Of a DNA stretch of 64,000 bases, positions 9,601 through 20,702 are shown in pieces. Each line of letters starts with the position of its first letter. Position 1 is the stretch's first letter. The stretch is from Mastigias papua (Eukaryota > Cnidaria > Scyphozoa > Rhizostomeae > Mastigiidae): assembly GCA_964019165.1 (NCBI GenBank), contig OZ025277.1, forward strand, positions 10,153,534 through 10,217,533. The letters run 5' to 3'. Both the position numbers and the translations under genes were made by a program. A model generated the notes under the pieces. The model was given only the letters and a program-made list of their open reading frames with translations. It ran no database searches and had not been told where the DNA came from.

Positions 9601-10366
9601 TTTAATGGAAAAGATAGAGTCTGTTCAATATTCTGCTGCACTAGCTATAACTGGTACATGGAAAGGAACTTCGCGACAAAAGCTGTATGCAGAGCTTGGC
9701 TGGGAATCACTAAGTTCCCGTAGGTGGAGCAGACGACTTACCTTGTTTTACAAGATCATAAATAATCTAGCCCCTGATTATACAATGGTTCCAATCCCTC
9801 ACCTTCATCAGACTCATTACTCTCTTCGTAAGCGGGATGTCGTAGGGCGAATAATAGCAAGGACAGAAAAATTCAAATCTAGCTTTTATCCTTACTGTCT
9901 ACGTGAATGGAACGATATTGAACCAGAACTCAGACTTGCATCGTCTGTCGCTATTTTTAAGAAGAAGGTTTTGTCAATCTTCCGCCCCCCTGCAAACCCT
10001 GTCTTCGGAATTCATGACCCTATAGGCTTGTCTTTTCTTACTCAAATTAGAGTTGGTTTAAGCAAATTAAACTTCCACAAATTCAAACACAATTTTGCGG
10101 ATACTGTTAACCCAATGTGCCCTTCGAATGATGGCATTGAGGATGCGGAGCACTTTTTGTTGCTTTGCCCTTCTTTTGATGCTCAACGACGAGGTCTTCT
10201 CGCTGGAGTCTTTGATGTATTGCGACCATATGGACATAGTAATCTATCAAACAAGGTCCTAACTCAGCTCTTATTGTATGGCGATGAAAATTTTTCTTAC
10301 GACCTCAATAAAACTATTCTCAACTTGACTTTACAGTTCATCCACAAAACTGGTCGATTTGAGTAA
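6620..10366 (+). CDS. LINE ORF2p: leader-2A, APE endonuclease, reverse transcriptase (1248 aa)
   Basis: This is the replication polyprotein of the LINE, which nicks target DNA and reverse-transcribes the RNA in place. I start at the ATG at 6620; the frame opens after TAG 6551 with only a GTG before it. Residues 1-150 are a leader with hydrophobic stretches (about 33-80 and 113-137). The 2A-like motif GDVEINPGP is at 151-159. The APE endonuclease occupies about 164-390 (TWNLNS, Glu199 in IVETHLD, GDFN 308-311, SCIDLIFT, His382/383). The RT spans about 560-880: NYRPISLLP, SGFRPGDSSVNQL, LDISKAFD with catalytic Asp753, AGVPQGSILGPLFF, and FADD with Asp841/842. A Cys/His motif starts at Cys1167 (CPSNDGIEDAEHFLLLCP). 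No RNase H is seen. No stop or frameshift occurs, so the enzyme could be active. Confidence 0.95.
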   Translation: MMPVEINQWRATIGCFRASLQSLRPLSKTINPFSILFQVFKLHCFCCCFIVTSIFVLSLTLITQFLIVHSLIPQLCFLPLFARMHYLARTVIYVTFELVKRVPPGITIFVRYNCLTVMHCIFWYAYFYTGCVTFYTLHTQWLVFRTILLSGDVEINPGPETLNFCTWNLNSITAYDFLRVSLMEAYNSVYKYDLIGIVETHLDSTIDNDRLTLEGYTFLKNNHPHNVKRGGVGLYVNDSLPTTERFDLVTLPECVVCEFQSNMKKYFFVVIYRSPSQDQDEFDNFAINFELMLSKIYAENPFCVVITGDFNCRSTQWWEYDIENNEGKLFEPITSDMGLHQLIAEPTHLMGDSKSCIDLIFTDQPNLIIESGVHPSLHEQCHHQLIYGKLSATNVAQPPYTRRIWHYNKADFVNIMKSIDMFNWQDHLNKIACPNEQVKLLNDVLLNIYSNFIPNQIKTIRPRQPPWITKTVKNYLRKKNHAYRNFVRRGQPDDKREEILKMVSDGSKLIEDAKRNYFLKVGQTLANPVTSSKTYWTLINTVLNKVKIPIIPPLLENGLFVTDFTEKAQLFNDYFILQCTTIDTGSEIPHDMPVPVALINEFSISDEKILNIIRSPNPNKAHGWDEISVRMIKLSDAALITPLKIIFTNCLRRGLFPETWKYANVVPVHKKNEKNVKGNYRPISLLPIFGKILEKLMYDSLYSHLVSHELLNPNQSGFRPGDSSVNQLISITHTIFEAFDCNPPLDVRSVYLDISKAFDRVWHEGLVYKLKRCGVSGQFLSLIQSFLKGRKQRTVLNGQSSNWGDISAGVPQGSILGPLFFLIYINDLTAGLKCNVKLFADDTSLFTIVQDSTTAASDMNHDLELIKQWANDWRMSFNPDPQKQAVELIFSRKRIEIDHPVVSFNDVPVEKVNEHKHLGIILDSKLSFSAHIKSAISKTRKGIGLLKYLSKYLPRHTLNELYKLYVRPHLDYGDVIYHIPAKICEFSQNTFLPDLMEKIESVQYSAALAITGTWKGTSRQKLYAELGWESLSSRRWSRRLTLFYKIINNLAPDYTMVPIPHLHQTHYSLRKRDVVGRIIARTEKFKSSFYPYCLREWNDIEPELRLASSVAIFKKKVLSIFRPPANPVFGIHDPIGLSFLTQIRVGLSKLNFHKFKHNFADTVNPMCPSNDGIEDAEHFLLLCPSFDAQRRGLLAGVFDVLRPYGHSNLSNKVLTQLLLYGDENFSYDLNKTILNLTLQFIHKTGRFE
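7037..7096 (+). other. 2A-like ribosome-skipping motif in LINE ORF2
   Basis: The ORF2 frame reads LLSGDVEINPGP, matching the 2A consensus D(V/I)ExNPG/P. In known 2As the ribosome fails to form the Gly-Pro bond at this site. Here that would release a leader of 158 residues (from ATG 6620) and start the endonuclease/RT product at the proline codon 7094-7096, only about ten residues before the endonuclease core. 2A-like sequences at the same place are established for some CR1/L2-type LINEs of sea urchins, molluscs and lancelets and for trypanosome L1Tc. Activity here is inferred from the intact motif. Confidence 0.88.
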
Positions 10367-10817
10367 AGTTGTTTCTAACAAAGATTGTATATCACGTAAC
10401 CAAAAAGTCCCCGTCCGTTTTTGTTTGTCTCTTTTCGTTTGTAGGTTTGTCTCATATTGGACGTCAGACTGAACGGTGGTTCATGTTTACATACTACAAG
10501 AAACTCCAAGAAAAGTTTTCTTCATTAGTTTCATTTACCATTGCCATCACTTTGATCTGACGTCTAATATGAAGCAGACCTAAGTATCGAATTGTTCTTA
10601 TTATCCGTAGTGTTGTTTCTAGCTCTTTAGTTTCAGTTATTTAAGTAGTTTTTTCTTTTTTGTCTTTTATCTATGTTAATCCCCTTGGGGTAGACATGGC
10701 CTTTTGCTCCCCTGGGGTGTTCGTCCCAGTAGTATTGTAAAGTAATTATTGTAAGTATTGTAGACCGTAAATATGTATTGTAGTATTTTATTGGAATATA
10801 AAAAAAAAAAAAAAAAA
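10367..10817 (+). other. LINE 3' UTR with stem-loop and poly(A) tail
   Basis: Arms 10444-10468 and 10556-10580 pair with only a few mismatches, enclosing about 87 nt. Further on, CCCCTTGGGG and CCCCTGGGG form small GC stems. The last 80 nt hold several TATTGTA words before an 18-nt A-run (10800-10817). LINE RTs commonly recognise 3' UTR structure when priming, so the hairpin is a candidate recognition element, by inference. Confidence 0.75.
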
Positions 10818-11192
10818 CTTTAAGAAAGTTGAGTACAGGTTTGTTGAGACTTCAGAAAGTCGATAAGTTATATTCCTTTAGAATCCCAATATTCACACAG
10901 GACAGATAATCTCTTTTACTTAATTTTTATCTATTTCATGCGATTGACTTATGTACTTGAGTGCTATGTTTGTAGAGTGCCCTTCTGTTTGTGTAACATT
11001 GTAGTATTATAAAAAACCCGAACATTCCTGCGAAGAAAGTATTAAAAAGAATGCGAATCGTCTTAGAAACTGCAAGTGTTTTCAAAATTGCAATTTCAAG
11101 AATACGATTTGTCGGTCATTTTGTCATACTGCAATCTTCTTCCAGTTTGAGTCAAACTTTGTCTCGGCATGTCTGACTCTGTGCACACAGTA
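10818..11192. other. LINE-to-MITE spacer
   Basis: No gene or repeat recognised, apart from the TAAGAAAGT at 10821-10829 that repeats 4948-4956. Confidence 0.4.
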
Positions 11193-11820
11193 CATGCCTT
11201 TTTATAAATAAGTTCTTTTTCGCCCACTACTGAAACTTTCTTAGCTTTGCCATGATTTCAGTACTGAAACACTTTCATAGCAAGAGTGCTCGAGTCGCCG
11301 TAACACTGCAGTGCTACACAGACAGACAGGTACTACACAAACATAACACTCTAATACATAGGATACCACCAGTGGCGTAGAATAGGGGAGGGGGCGCGTG
11401 GGGCACAGCCCCCTTCACCCTCAGTTGGTGTCTTGCTCGTAAAATGGTATTAACATGAGATAAGTATTATTAGGCAACAGTATTATAGCTGTATAACTAA
11501 CAAGTATTATAGCTCTACTCGCCAGACCACTCTCTCAGTTTCTTATATGACTATTTGGACAAAGTTCTTAGTTTCTTATAAAACCTCGGGTACGCAAAGA
11601 GCCCCCCTAGCTATCAATGTACTTCTACACCACTGGATACCACATGAGAAATCTATACAAAGTAAGTAAAAGCAATGACTGTCTTGTACGGATGTTTGAA
11701 TATTAAAAGTATATGACTTACTAATTTCTTTAGGTATCAAACACTCAGTAATGAACTTCTTAACTTATTGAGAAGCCCAGTACTACTTTTTCATAAACCA
11801 TTTTCTCATAAAAAGAGGTG
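11193..11820 (+). mobile_element. MITE-2 copy carrying a hAT-like insertion
   Basis: The outer sequence aligns with MITE-2 at 25264-25609 (shared: CATGATTTCAGTACT-like left part, ACAGACAGACAGG, CAAAGTAAGTAAAAG, AAGCCCAGTACT-like right part). Both ends are flanked by TA (11191-11192 and 11821-11822). The family length is about 350 bp; the extra 270 bp or so is the nested element at 11370-11635 plus its duplication. Confidence 0.8.
11370..11635 (+). mobile_element. hAT-like non-autonomous element with perfect 8-bp TSD
   Basis: The termini are CAGTGGCGTAG (11370-11380) and CTACACCACTG (11625-11635), inverted repeats with one mismatch. GATACCAC directly repeats at 11362-11369 and 11636-11643, an exact 8-bp duplication. 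An 8-bp duplication with CAGTGGCG-type ends is characteristic of hAT transposons. At 266 bp it has no transposase. It sits inside MITE-2 and is therefore younger. Confidence 0.88.
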
Positions 11821-11822
11821 TA

Positions 11823-14800
11823 AGTCATGCAAGCCACGTAATGTACTTATGAAAAGGTTCATAGATAGAAAAAGTTACCTGTTCTTTGAAAAGGATGACG
11901 TACTGTTCCATGAACTCCTTTTTCATCAGACAAAACCTCTACGAAGGAACAAACCGAAGATAACTTGGAATAGTGATCTATGCTAATTATTGCAAATATT
12001 TCATATAAGTAGATTCAACATAAAATTGATTCGAAATTCGTCTTCAAAGAACATGCGGTCTAATCTGACCATAACACCTATAATTTGGAATCTTACACAC
12101 AACTTTCATCTTTCAAATGGAATTCAAAGGTCAATGAAAGGTTTAAAAAAGTTGTCTCCTCAAACAGTGATGTCGCATAGATGACAGAATGAAATGATGC
12201 AAGGCAGTACAAAATGTTCTATTTTGTGAGGCTGCCAAAACCACTTATACAGATCAATAATCGATACATCCAGACCCAGTGTAAGTCAACCACCACCTAC
12301 ATGATGATGATGGGGTTCTTGTATCGGTAAAGCCTCTAGTGGTTTATGCAGACACACCAGCAGTAGGTATTCATATTTGTCGATACAGCACTGACTGGGT
12401 AAGCAATAAAACAAATGCCAAAAAATGAGAGCTATCGGCAGTGAGGAGAAATATGAAAAATACAGATAATACTAAATTTAAATTTACCAACAGTCCATGC
12501 TACCAAACTGTGCATAATCTAGAAACTTTTGTTAGCTCAAACTCAGAGACAAAAACAGTTTTAAAGAAAATTCCCTCTGATGAAACAATTGAGGACTTTC
12601 ATAAAAGTAAACGATAGTATTATTACTATTTTAAACAACGAAAAGTGGCAGTTTTGCACGTGACAAGAGACTTACAGAATTTTTTGCTAGATGCATGTTT
12701 TCTTTTTAATCAAAAACTTGGATCTGCACATAGTACTAAAATTTGCCCAATTTTACATGAAAATTTCGATATTTTAATAGTAAAAGTTCCTTACTTGGTC
12801 TCTTATTTTCCAGACCTAATAAGAGCCTTATTTTTTCAGTTGAACATTTCTGGATGGATATAAAAGCTGATCATCTCGAAAGAGGTCCACGCAGATCAAG
12901 ATCAAAATCAGAAGCTGCAAAGTTTTCCATACAAAATCAAAGAAACAAAGATCCATAAAATCAGTAGAGAAAAGAGTTCACAATCTATAGTCTACAGTCT
13001 AGTTTCTTATAAACCAGTTTCAAATGAAATAATACAAAAACAGGTAGGGGAGGAATTTGCACGACAAAATATGCTGAGTATACACATTTAAGTAATTTCA
13101 CACGCATTTTCAATTCGATAAATAATAATTGGGGAAAAGGTTCAAAAAACAAGTGTTAACCCATATTGGGCTATCAACTTGAAAGATAAACATGGGAGAC
13201 AAAAAACATTTAATCAAATTGTAGCTCTTCTCTAACGTTCTGTGAACCCTTCCTTTACTTCATATTATTAACGACTAGTTTGATCGATCTAATCTTCTAT
13301 AGCAACTGAGGGAGGGAGAAATCAAGAAGACTCGTTTGAAGTACAGCGATTAAATAGGGAAACTGAAGATGCGTAAATTCACGACATCATGCCATCATAG
13401 AATTCTGTGATGCCATGCAACGGTGTGGACTTGAAACTCCACAAGTGCAAAGTCAAAGGCCTATTCGCGATATGCTCGTCTAAAATATACTCATTGATGT
13501 GAACAGCATAATCTGCAAGACGTACTGGTAAAATAATGGGCAGGGGGATTTTCTCACGATTCGATATACAATTTTCTGTTATTTGTTTCGAAACATCCAT
13601 TTGTCTAAAAAGCTAATACTGGCAGTATTGAATGATGCGTAACGCAGACCAACCCAACATCTAGAACGTATATTAGCTAAGAACTAGGATGTCAAGAATA
13701 GATAGCGGAGCGTCTACAGTAGCAATATCTTAAGAGGGCAATATCTTGAAGACTCCAAGCAAACAGTAACATTTCATCGTATTAAGATTAAGAAATAACT
13801 GTGTGAAATACTTGTTTTTACTTATAAAGAATGTAGTACACGTGCTAATGGAAGATACATGAGAAATGACATTGACAGCGACAGCAAAGTTAAAAGTTTC
13901 TGAACAAGAGAGAATTAAGCTCTGTGGTGGAGCCACGAAGGGGGGATGAGATAAGACTTCTCCTCCCACTGTTTCATAAACAAGACCCATGAGATTCGTG
14001 CAAATTCGATGAGAAAATTTTAGGGGTCTGCAGTTTCTTACTATTTAGAACACAATTTCGATGTGCATAGATCTAACATCGGTAACGACCGAAGTGTGGA
14101 ATAAAATATCTAGCCAGATGCGGATAAATTCGCGCTATAGAAGTATTAGGCCAAACCATGTAGTCAATCTGGCGTAACATGCCATGTGGACAAAATTCAA
14201 GAAGTCTTAAGTCTTAAAGCAGATTTCAAGAAAACAGACAATCTCTTTTGTTCACTTAGAATGCACGGCGCCATTATTCGAATGGATGCATCCTCTGTTG
14301 AACTACTTGCAGTCATGTTTCTGATTTTAATGATTTAGCGTGGTTATTTGTACCGACGTGTAAACAGTGTTTTGCTCTGAGTACGCACGCTCTCAAAGAT
14401 AGAATATACTACTTAGAGCCAGTGGTCTACTGATCTAAGCCAAAGCTCAAATCATAACCGTTTAGAAAATATCGAACAATATGATAAATAAATATAATAA
14501 TCTACAAATAAAAGTAATATGATAACAATACATGGAAACTGCACATAGGAAAAAAGAATCTGAAAGCAACTATGCTTTACAGCTACTTTGATTCGAGTCT
14601 GATTTGTGAAGGTCACTCTCAACTGACCTGAATTTGAAATCACACTATTTTGTATGGTGTAATATCAGCGAGCAGAAGGCTTTTGATTTAGCGTTTTATT
14701 GTAGTGCTCAACAATAGAGAATATAATAAAACGATTAACTTTGTACCAACTAAATACCCTTTGTCATCATTTTCAAATTATATTCCGACTTTAGGAAAGT

Positions 14801-14952
14801 GATAAGCAAATGATATTATTATTTAGCTCTGGAATATGTTGACCGAGGAATGGGGCTATAGCGCGTACTTGGATACGATATTTGCATCAGCCAACGTGAT
14901 GCCGAAACGTAATACTGGAAATGAAGTACTTGCGTAATCCATTGTACCAGAA
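11823..14952. other. Intergenic DNA without recognised genes
   Basis: Open frames are under 90 codons with no motif. A short piece at 12996-13020 (AGTTTCTTATAAACCAGTTT) resembles the TIR of MITE-4 and may be a relic. I see nothing else. Confidence 0.45.
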
Positions 14953-15285
14953 TGCAGTACCGTAAATCCTCAAATTAGCCCCCTACTTTAGTTTTGGTGC
15001 TTTTTGGGTGGGGCTTATTCTAGGGGAAGGCTTAATCGAGGTGGAGGGACATATAAAATTACTTGACACATATTGCACAAAAAGCTTATTGTCAAAACTT
15101 GTTTTCTCAGTGATTTTTGATTAAAGAACAGTCTCAATTTATGCATCAGTATTTATCAATGTCCTCATCATCATCTGGGGTGGCGGCCTATTCGAAGGGG
15201 GCTTATAAACAATTGTAAGTCCTGGCACGGAGGCTCATTCAAGCAGGGACCTTTCGAGAGGGCCAATTTGAGGTATGAAAAACAG
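14953..15285. mobile_element. Probable inverted-repeat MITE
   Basis: The left end (TACCGTAAATCCTCAAATTA, 14960 on) and the complement of the right end (CATACCTCAAATTGGCCC, ending about 15278) are similar inverted repeats, followed inward by C-rich stretches such as GGGGCTTATTC and GGGGGCTTATAAAC. No coding capacity. Termini and target-site duplication are not resolved. Confidence 0.5.
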
Positions 15286-17619
15286 TGTAACCTGTAAACG
15301 TGTGGTGTCATATTCTCATGATATCTATAGAAATTAGCAATATATCAATTTTTGGCACGGGAATGTTAGAATGACCCGCCGAGAGCTTGTACAGGGGTCC
15401 GGGCCAAATGGAAAACACGGGGCCCCTGATGACTCATATTAACATATACAACTCACCGCAGAATCATTTCATAGCTTTGGGGGCCCTCTCAGGCCAGGGG
15501 CACGGGACAATCTGCCCAAGTGCTCCTTCTGGCAGACTTGGTTAGAATCATAACAAAATACAAGGATACAACAGGAAATTTCTGACTAGTTTGTCAAAAC
15601 AACATCTGGATTCAAACTCCCGTCAAAAAAGAAAACTATAGGATGGGTCCTGGGGAGTTAGGCCCCTACCCTATTCCACAGCAGATAGAAGTGCTCTTTT
15701 TCTTCAGAAATCTTGAAACTGTTTATTGTATTTATGTTAGGGCTTATAAGTAGCATTAACCGCAAAAGGAACGAAATAATGAAAATTCAAGTGCGATTTT
15801 TATTGCTTCCAAATCTGATAAATACTATTTCAAGATAAAGTCTCCCTAAAAATGTTTAGTGCGCCCTTTTTGGTGGACTAGACTTCTGTCCATGAAAATT
15901 CTTAGTTTCGCACGTCATGACCGTAAATATGTGAAATGACCCGGAAATACAGTAAAGTATGGGAACTAGAGTGGATACCTAAATGATGCGAAAAAGACGG
16001 AGAGAATAGGAGGGTACCAAATTAGAGTTTGGGCGTCAGGAAGGGCAAAGGCTGTACCGAAAATAACACCATAAAGTAGGTACCGAAAATAATATAACAA
16101 AGCAGAAAACGAGGAAATCCTCAAAGAAAATAGGATTTCCTGGAGAGATTTGTAGGTAGCATGCATAACAATACTCTGAAATAACAGGGGCCTTCCCCGT
16201 ATCTACAATGTTAAAAGATGTCCTTTATTAAGGGGTGTAAGAAACTACGTTTGACAGGACCAGCCTGTGTGGGTTGCTGATAAAACAATGATATTTGACC
16301 ATCCGAACACATGAATGTATCTTGTGTTTTTTGTGCATTATGAACAAGAATGTACCCAGGGTAAACACGAATGCATGATTGGTGCTATACTATCGTGAGA
16401 ATGTGGATTAGTGCTGGAACATATCAAAATTTGAAGTGTATTTCTGTCTGCCCTGGCGCCTTTCATTTAGGTTAGGATTCAAATATAAGTAATTCTGTTC
16501 TGACAAAAGGTAAAAACAATAAGTATTATTTGTTAAAGGAATAGGCAGCACCCAGCGAATATTTTTATGTTCTCCAGATACTTGCACTATATTTGGACCT
16601 CGTTTTGCTACAGCACTTCCATGATATAGTCAAAAATACAGTCGAAGAGTAGGCAGAAGTGGAATTAAAAGAAATTATGGAGAAACGTAGAGAATAGAGA
16701 GAAATGGCGATCTATGATAAGCCACCCTCGGATAGTCAGAGATCGCAAAGAGACGCAAAGTCGCAAAGTCTCCCCAACAAAATACGCAACGAAAAGTCTT
16801 TAGCTTATAAGCTCAATAGCCTATTACAGCTCGTCTTACAACCTGAGAATTCAATATATGCGTTCTGTTGATCTACCCACAACGGGCAACTGAGAAGGAG
16901 GACCGTTCACAAACTTTTCCGCTCACCCGGCATTATAAAGACAAATGGTCAGTACACTCCACTAATTTCCCAATTACCAAAGGCCCATTCAAAAGCCACC
17001 TTGATCGAGCATTGACACATTGTCATTCTTCTTATGTTCTAAAGTTAGAAACAAAAAATCTGTCTCATTATTGCTCTTGCGACTTGAATGGAAATAGCCG
17101 TTGAAAAATTCTTAATCCCCATTTTAATAAAACGTTCCGATAAGTGGATTGCTAAAAACTTCCGACCCTCCATAATTAGGGCGCTCCTGGAATGAGGCAC
17201 CCTAAAGTACCCCACAATATGGCTATATTAAAAGGTACACAAATTTTTATGAACGAGTTCATAGCAATAGAGTCTCACTAACGGGTGGGCTGGGCATACG
17301 TCACCGAATGGAAAGGTGTAAAAAGGAATCAGTGATGATGAGCATAGGGTGACAATTGCCACTATCTTCTGCATTAGTCTGGCTTTACTTAGTGCAGTTG
17401 ACGATTTGTAAATCGCCACCAGGAATTTGTTGCTTTATTAAGTTCACCATAATATGATAATAGTACCATCCCATCCAGATGTTTTCATTTTGAGAATAAT
17501 GCTTCCCTAATTGAACAATACCACGAACTACCAAAGGCGGATGACATAATTCGGTATGATTGCTCTTGTTTACGATGCTATCCATTATGAACATGATTAC
17601 TATTAATAATGATCATAAC
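15286..17619. other. Intergenic DNA, GC-richer patch at 15350-15660
   Basis: The patch holds GGGGCCCCTG and CCAGGGGCACGGG words suggesting a decayed DNA transposon, but its ends could not be matched. The remainder has no gene-like frame or recognised repeat. Confidence 0.4.
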
Positions 17620-18068
17620 AGATCAACCCTTTTCTGTAATACTACTCCCATGCTTGGGGTGGTGCTCCTAAATCTTCTCTACATCTTCTTGACAAAGTCC
17701 AATCCAAAGCCACATGTCTCATCAAGTTTTCAGACCTCACCAAATCTCCCCAATCCCTCTCTCATCGTCGTCTGATTGTAGATCTTTCCATTTTCTATCG
17801 ACATTTTCATGACCATTGCTCACTGGAAATCAAGAATATTATTCCTGATCCATTGAGGCATGTTCAACCCACCAGAAGCTCTAATCAATCACACCCTTTC
17901 CAAGTCATGCTACCTAATCCACAAACTCTTTCTCACAAATCATATTTCATTCCAAGAACTTGCCAATTTCGGGCCATCTTGTCTTCCACTTCCTTCCCCG
18001 AATCCTACAACTTATCCTGCTTCAAATCTAACATCAACAAACTTGATCATATCTCCTTATTTATTTAA
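17620..18068 (+). pseudogene. Decayed LINE ORF2 C-terminus
   Basis: An open frame of about 140 codons reads YYSHAWGGAPKSSLHLLDKVQSKA, then SHRRLIVDLSIFYRHFH, later SYFIPRTCQFRA and FPESYNLSCFKSNINKL before TAA at 18066. This is the usual region downstream of the RT in jockey/CR1-type LINEs (LLDxxQxxA, FYRYFHG, FxPRTxxxWN, FPxSYNLxxFKSxVN); the tryptophan normally seen after PRTxxL is lost. The upstream RT is missing, so it is a 5'-truncated dead copy. About 100 bp of AT-rich 3' tail may follow to about 18175. Confidence 0.8.
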
Positions 18069-18175
18069 CTTTCCTTTCTTCCTTTGTCGAGGCTTTGTTG
18101 CGGGCTACATGGCCTTTCCCAGACATTGCTTATTACAACATAATACAATAACCTTCTTCCTGCTTCCATAAGATT

Positions 18176-20451
18176 TATGTCTATATTCTGAACTGCCGTA
18201 CAATGTCATACTCAAAGACTCTTCAAAAGGGGGGTGTAGGGAAAGAAATTTACCGACAGACTTGATGACGGTACCCTAACTACGGATAAATCACCATTAT
18301 CACTGACAAGAAACTGCCGGCAAACGTTGCTTACGAACCAAAGGATTATCGACGGCTCAGTCAAATGTGGGGGTGTCACACCTCCACACGCCCTACTTCG
18401 ACACGCCCCAACTGCAGTACAGTCTTTTTGTCTTCATCTTTTCGTCATCAATATTAGTATTGCTTTCTTCAGCGATTAAGTCGTCCAGCACCGTATACAT
18501 TTATTTCATTAATTAGCACGTAAAAGCAAAATTCGCTGGTAGAGTGAAGAAATGCAACCTACAAGGGAACAAATTATTAAAGTGCAATACTACTGTGGCT
18601 TCAGAACAAACTAAAATATATGAAGCCATCCTACCAACTACCACCCCTACTCAATTCTACGGAGAAGTTCGGTAACACCTTATTGTGAGGACAAAATTCT
18701 TTTAAATCAAATATTATAGCTGATAAAATTATATTAACAAACCAATCATTACTTTCTCCAATTTCATATTGTCCGACTCCTAATGTTCATTTTGTCGCAA
18801 ATTCAACCGAGGATTCAGCTAGTGTCCTAACTCCCCGAGTACTGCAATGAATTTCCAGGTATTTCCAAGAGGAGCCAGCTAAATGAATGGCACAGTGAAT
18901 GCACGGATACCGTCCCAAATAGGGACTACATTTATGGGCCACACCCGAGGCCGTATATACTACCTCATTCCAAGTGTTGAAGTTTAAAAAACATGCAAAG
19001 TTGAACATAACCTAAACATAAATAAAGTAGAGTATGCACAAAACCGTCAGGAACGGCTTGTTTCACCTAACTACTGTAGGGTCATTGGAAGGGGGGGGGC
19101 TGAGCCCTCCAAAACTTTATCCATTTTAACAAAGATAGTTGAGCCTACCGAGAACTCTTCAATGACACCCTTAACTAAATGAACTCTCAAACTTTAAGGT
19201 AACTTTTGTCTCTTCAAGATTATGCAATATGTACTACACTCATTGTCATAAGAAACCAAGGCTTAAAACAGTGGCTTTGGCCACTAATAGTAGTACCGAT
19301 GATGAAAATTAGTCGTGTAATAATTAGTGGGTATGGAAATTATGAAATTTTCTTGCAAAAAGAACAGGAGCAGATATTTTACTAAAAATTGCCTCATGTA
19401 GAAAATGGGTGTAGTCCTTGTAAACTTCCACTCAGGCTCCTTCCATAAACACTTTCCCCCCTGAAAAGTGGTCTTGTAGCTTTGGTCTTTTTTAGGCCCT
19501 GTAAGAAACCATCTATAAAAAAGGGCTCGAAAAACAGAAAAGGCTAGGACACGCCAGCACTCAGACTACACTAAGAAAATATACAAAAATGGACAAAGAT
19601 GAAGCATTTCTATTTGAATTCGATGGCTAATTTTTAATCATATCAATATTCTACCGTTATGTTACTGTAATCTAATATGATGCTCGAATTATCATTTTGC
19701 TCACTGACTTGCCTAAGTGACATTTAAAAAAAATAAATCCTAAGAGAGTCTTGAGAAAATTAAGTTCTAAAATGTTTTCAAAACTCAAGAAGCTGGAGCA
19801 ATATCATTAACTCTATCATGGCCTTAAATAGTCTATGACCTGTGCACTTAAAAAAAATAAACACATGCGCACCTAAAAAGTCATCTTTCAGATGTGTTTT
19901 AAAATTTAGGCATCCATATGGACCAATGAGGTGAAAGACTCCGCCTGCTCTATGTCGCTAAAGGTATGTTGCAGCTCTCTGGTAACTGGATCCTTGTGAC
20001 GACAAGAGATATATTGGTCTGCACCTTTAAGTGATGCTGTTGTCATTTGAGATTCTAAGATGATAGAACCACTTGATCGCCCACTTTCTCTGTCTCCGTC
20101 TCTCTGTAAATGAATGACTCGCTCTTTACTTTAGATAATGTTTCCATTGGCTTCTCGCAACAATATTCTCCAATCAATTGTTCACTCAAGTGATCTCAGC
20201 AACATTGAAGCCTTTCAAACACTCGTGTACTTGTCCAATCAGCATTAGCAGGAAATCAATAGAGGCAGGTGGCTCGTAAGGTTAGCAAAAACCACAAAGC
20301 ATTTTTACCTGACTCTGCATATCCAAAATTTCTTCAACGGCTTAGTTTCGGCAAAATTTGACGATAGCTTTCAGTGCACTGCAGAGGTACCTAAGCCTCT
20401 ACCATCGAACATATAAGTCGACATTGTCCCAGGTATTAGATCTGGTCATTT
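18176..20451. other. Intergenic DNA
   Basis: No gene-like frame. A small inverted pair around 19078 (GGGTCATTGGAAG) and 19160-19173 (CTTCAATGACACCC) could be a tiny MITE but is short and imperfect. Confidence 0.4.
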
Positions 20452-20702
20452 GGGATCGGTCATTAATTCTTCCCAGGGAGGGGGTGGAAGACATCTAGGA
20501 GGGGGGATCAAATTTCTGCACACTCAGAGGGAGGGGCAGTGAAAAATAAAGAGCGTTGTAAAGAAGGAGTACGGAGTTTCTTCTGAAGTCCTGGAGTGGG
20601 GACCAAACATTTTACATAAATCTGAGAGGGGGGACGAATATTCCATAAAATATCTGAGAATATCTTCCACCCCCTCCCCACAAGTAATTAATGACCTGTC
20701 CC
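20452..20702. mobile_element. 251-bp inverted-repeat MITE
   Basis: The first 45 bases or so (GGGATCGGTCATTAATTC, then GGGAGGGGGTGGAAGA) and the complement of the last 45 (GGGACAGGTCATTAATTA, then GGGGAGGGGGTGGAAGA) match closely. The interior repeats G-rich GGAGGGG words. No open frame with known similarity and no clear target-site duplication, so the superfamily is not assigned. Confidence 0.7.

Larger units (their letters stand above)
4988..10817 (+). mobile_element. Full-length two-ORF 2A-bearing non-LTR retrotransposon
   Basis: A roughly 5.8-kb LINE with a 5' UTR, intact ORF1 (5219-5989), a 630-bp spacer, intact ORF2 (6620-10366), a 3' UTR of about 430 bp and an A-run at 10800-10817. ORF2 has an APE endonuclease and RT but no recognisable RNase H domain, plus a C-terminal cysteine/histidine motif. 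This layout and the 2A-like motif fit the CR1/L2/Rex1 group of LINEs, while ORF1 is of the L1-like coiled-coil/RRM type. Absence of stops or frameshifts in either long frame argues for recent insertion. The exact 5' end is uncertain and no convincing target-site duplication was found. Confidence 0.93.

Noticed and set aside
19078..19173. Tiny MITE with GGGTCATTG ends
   Set aside because: The inverted match is short and imperfect and no duplication was found.
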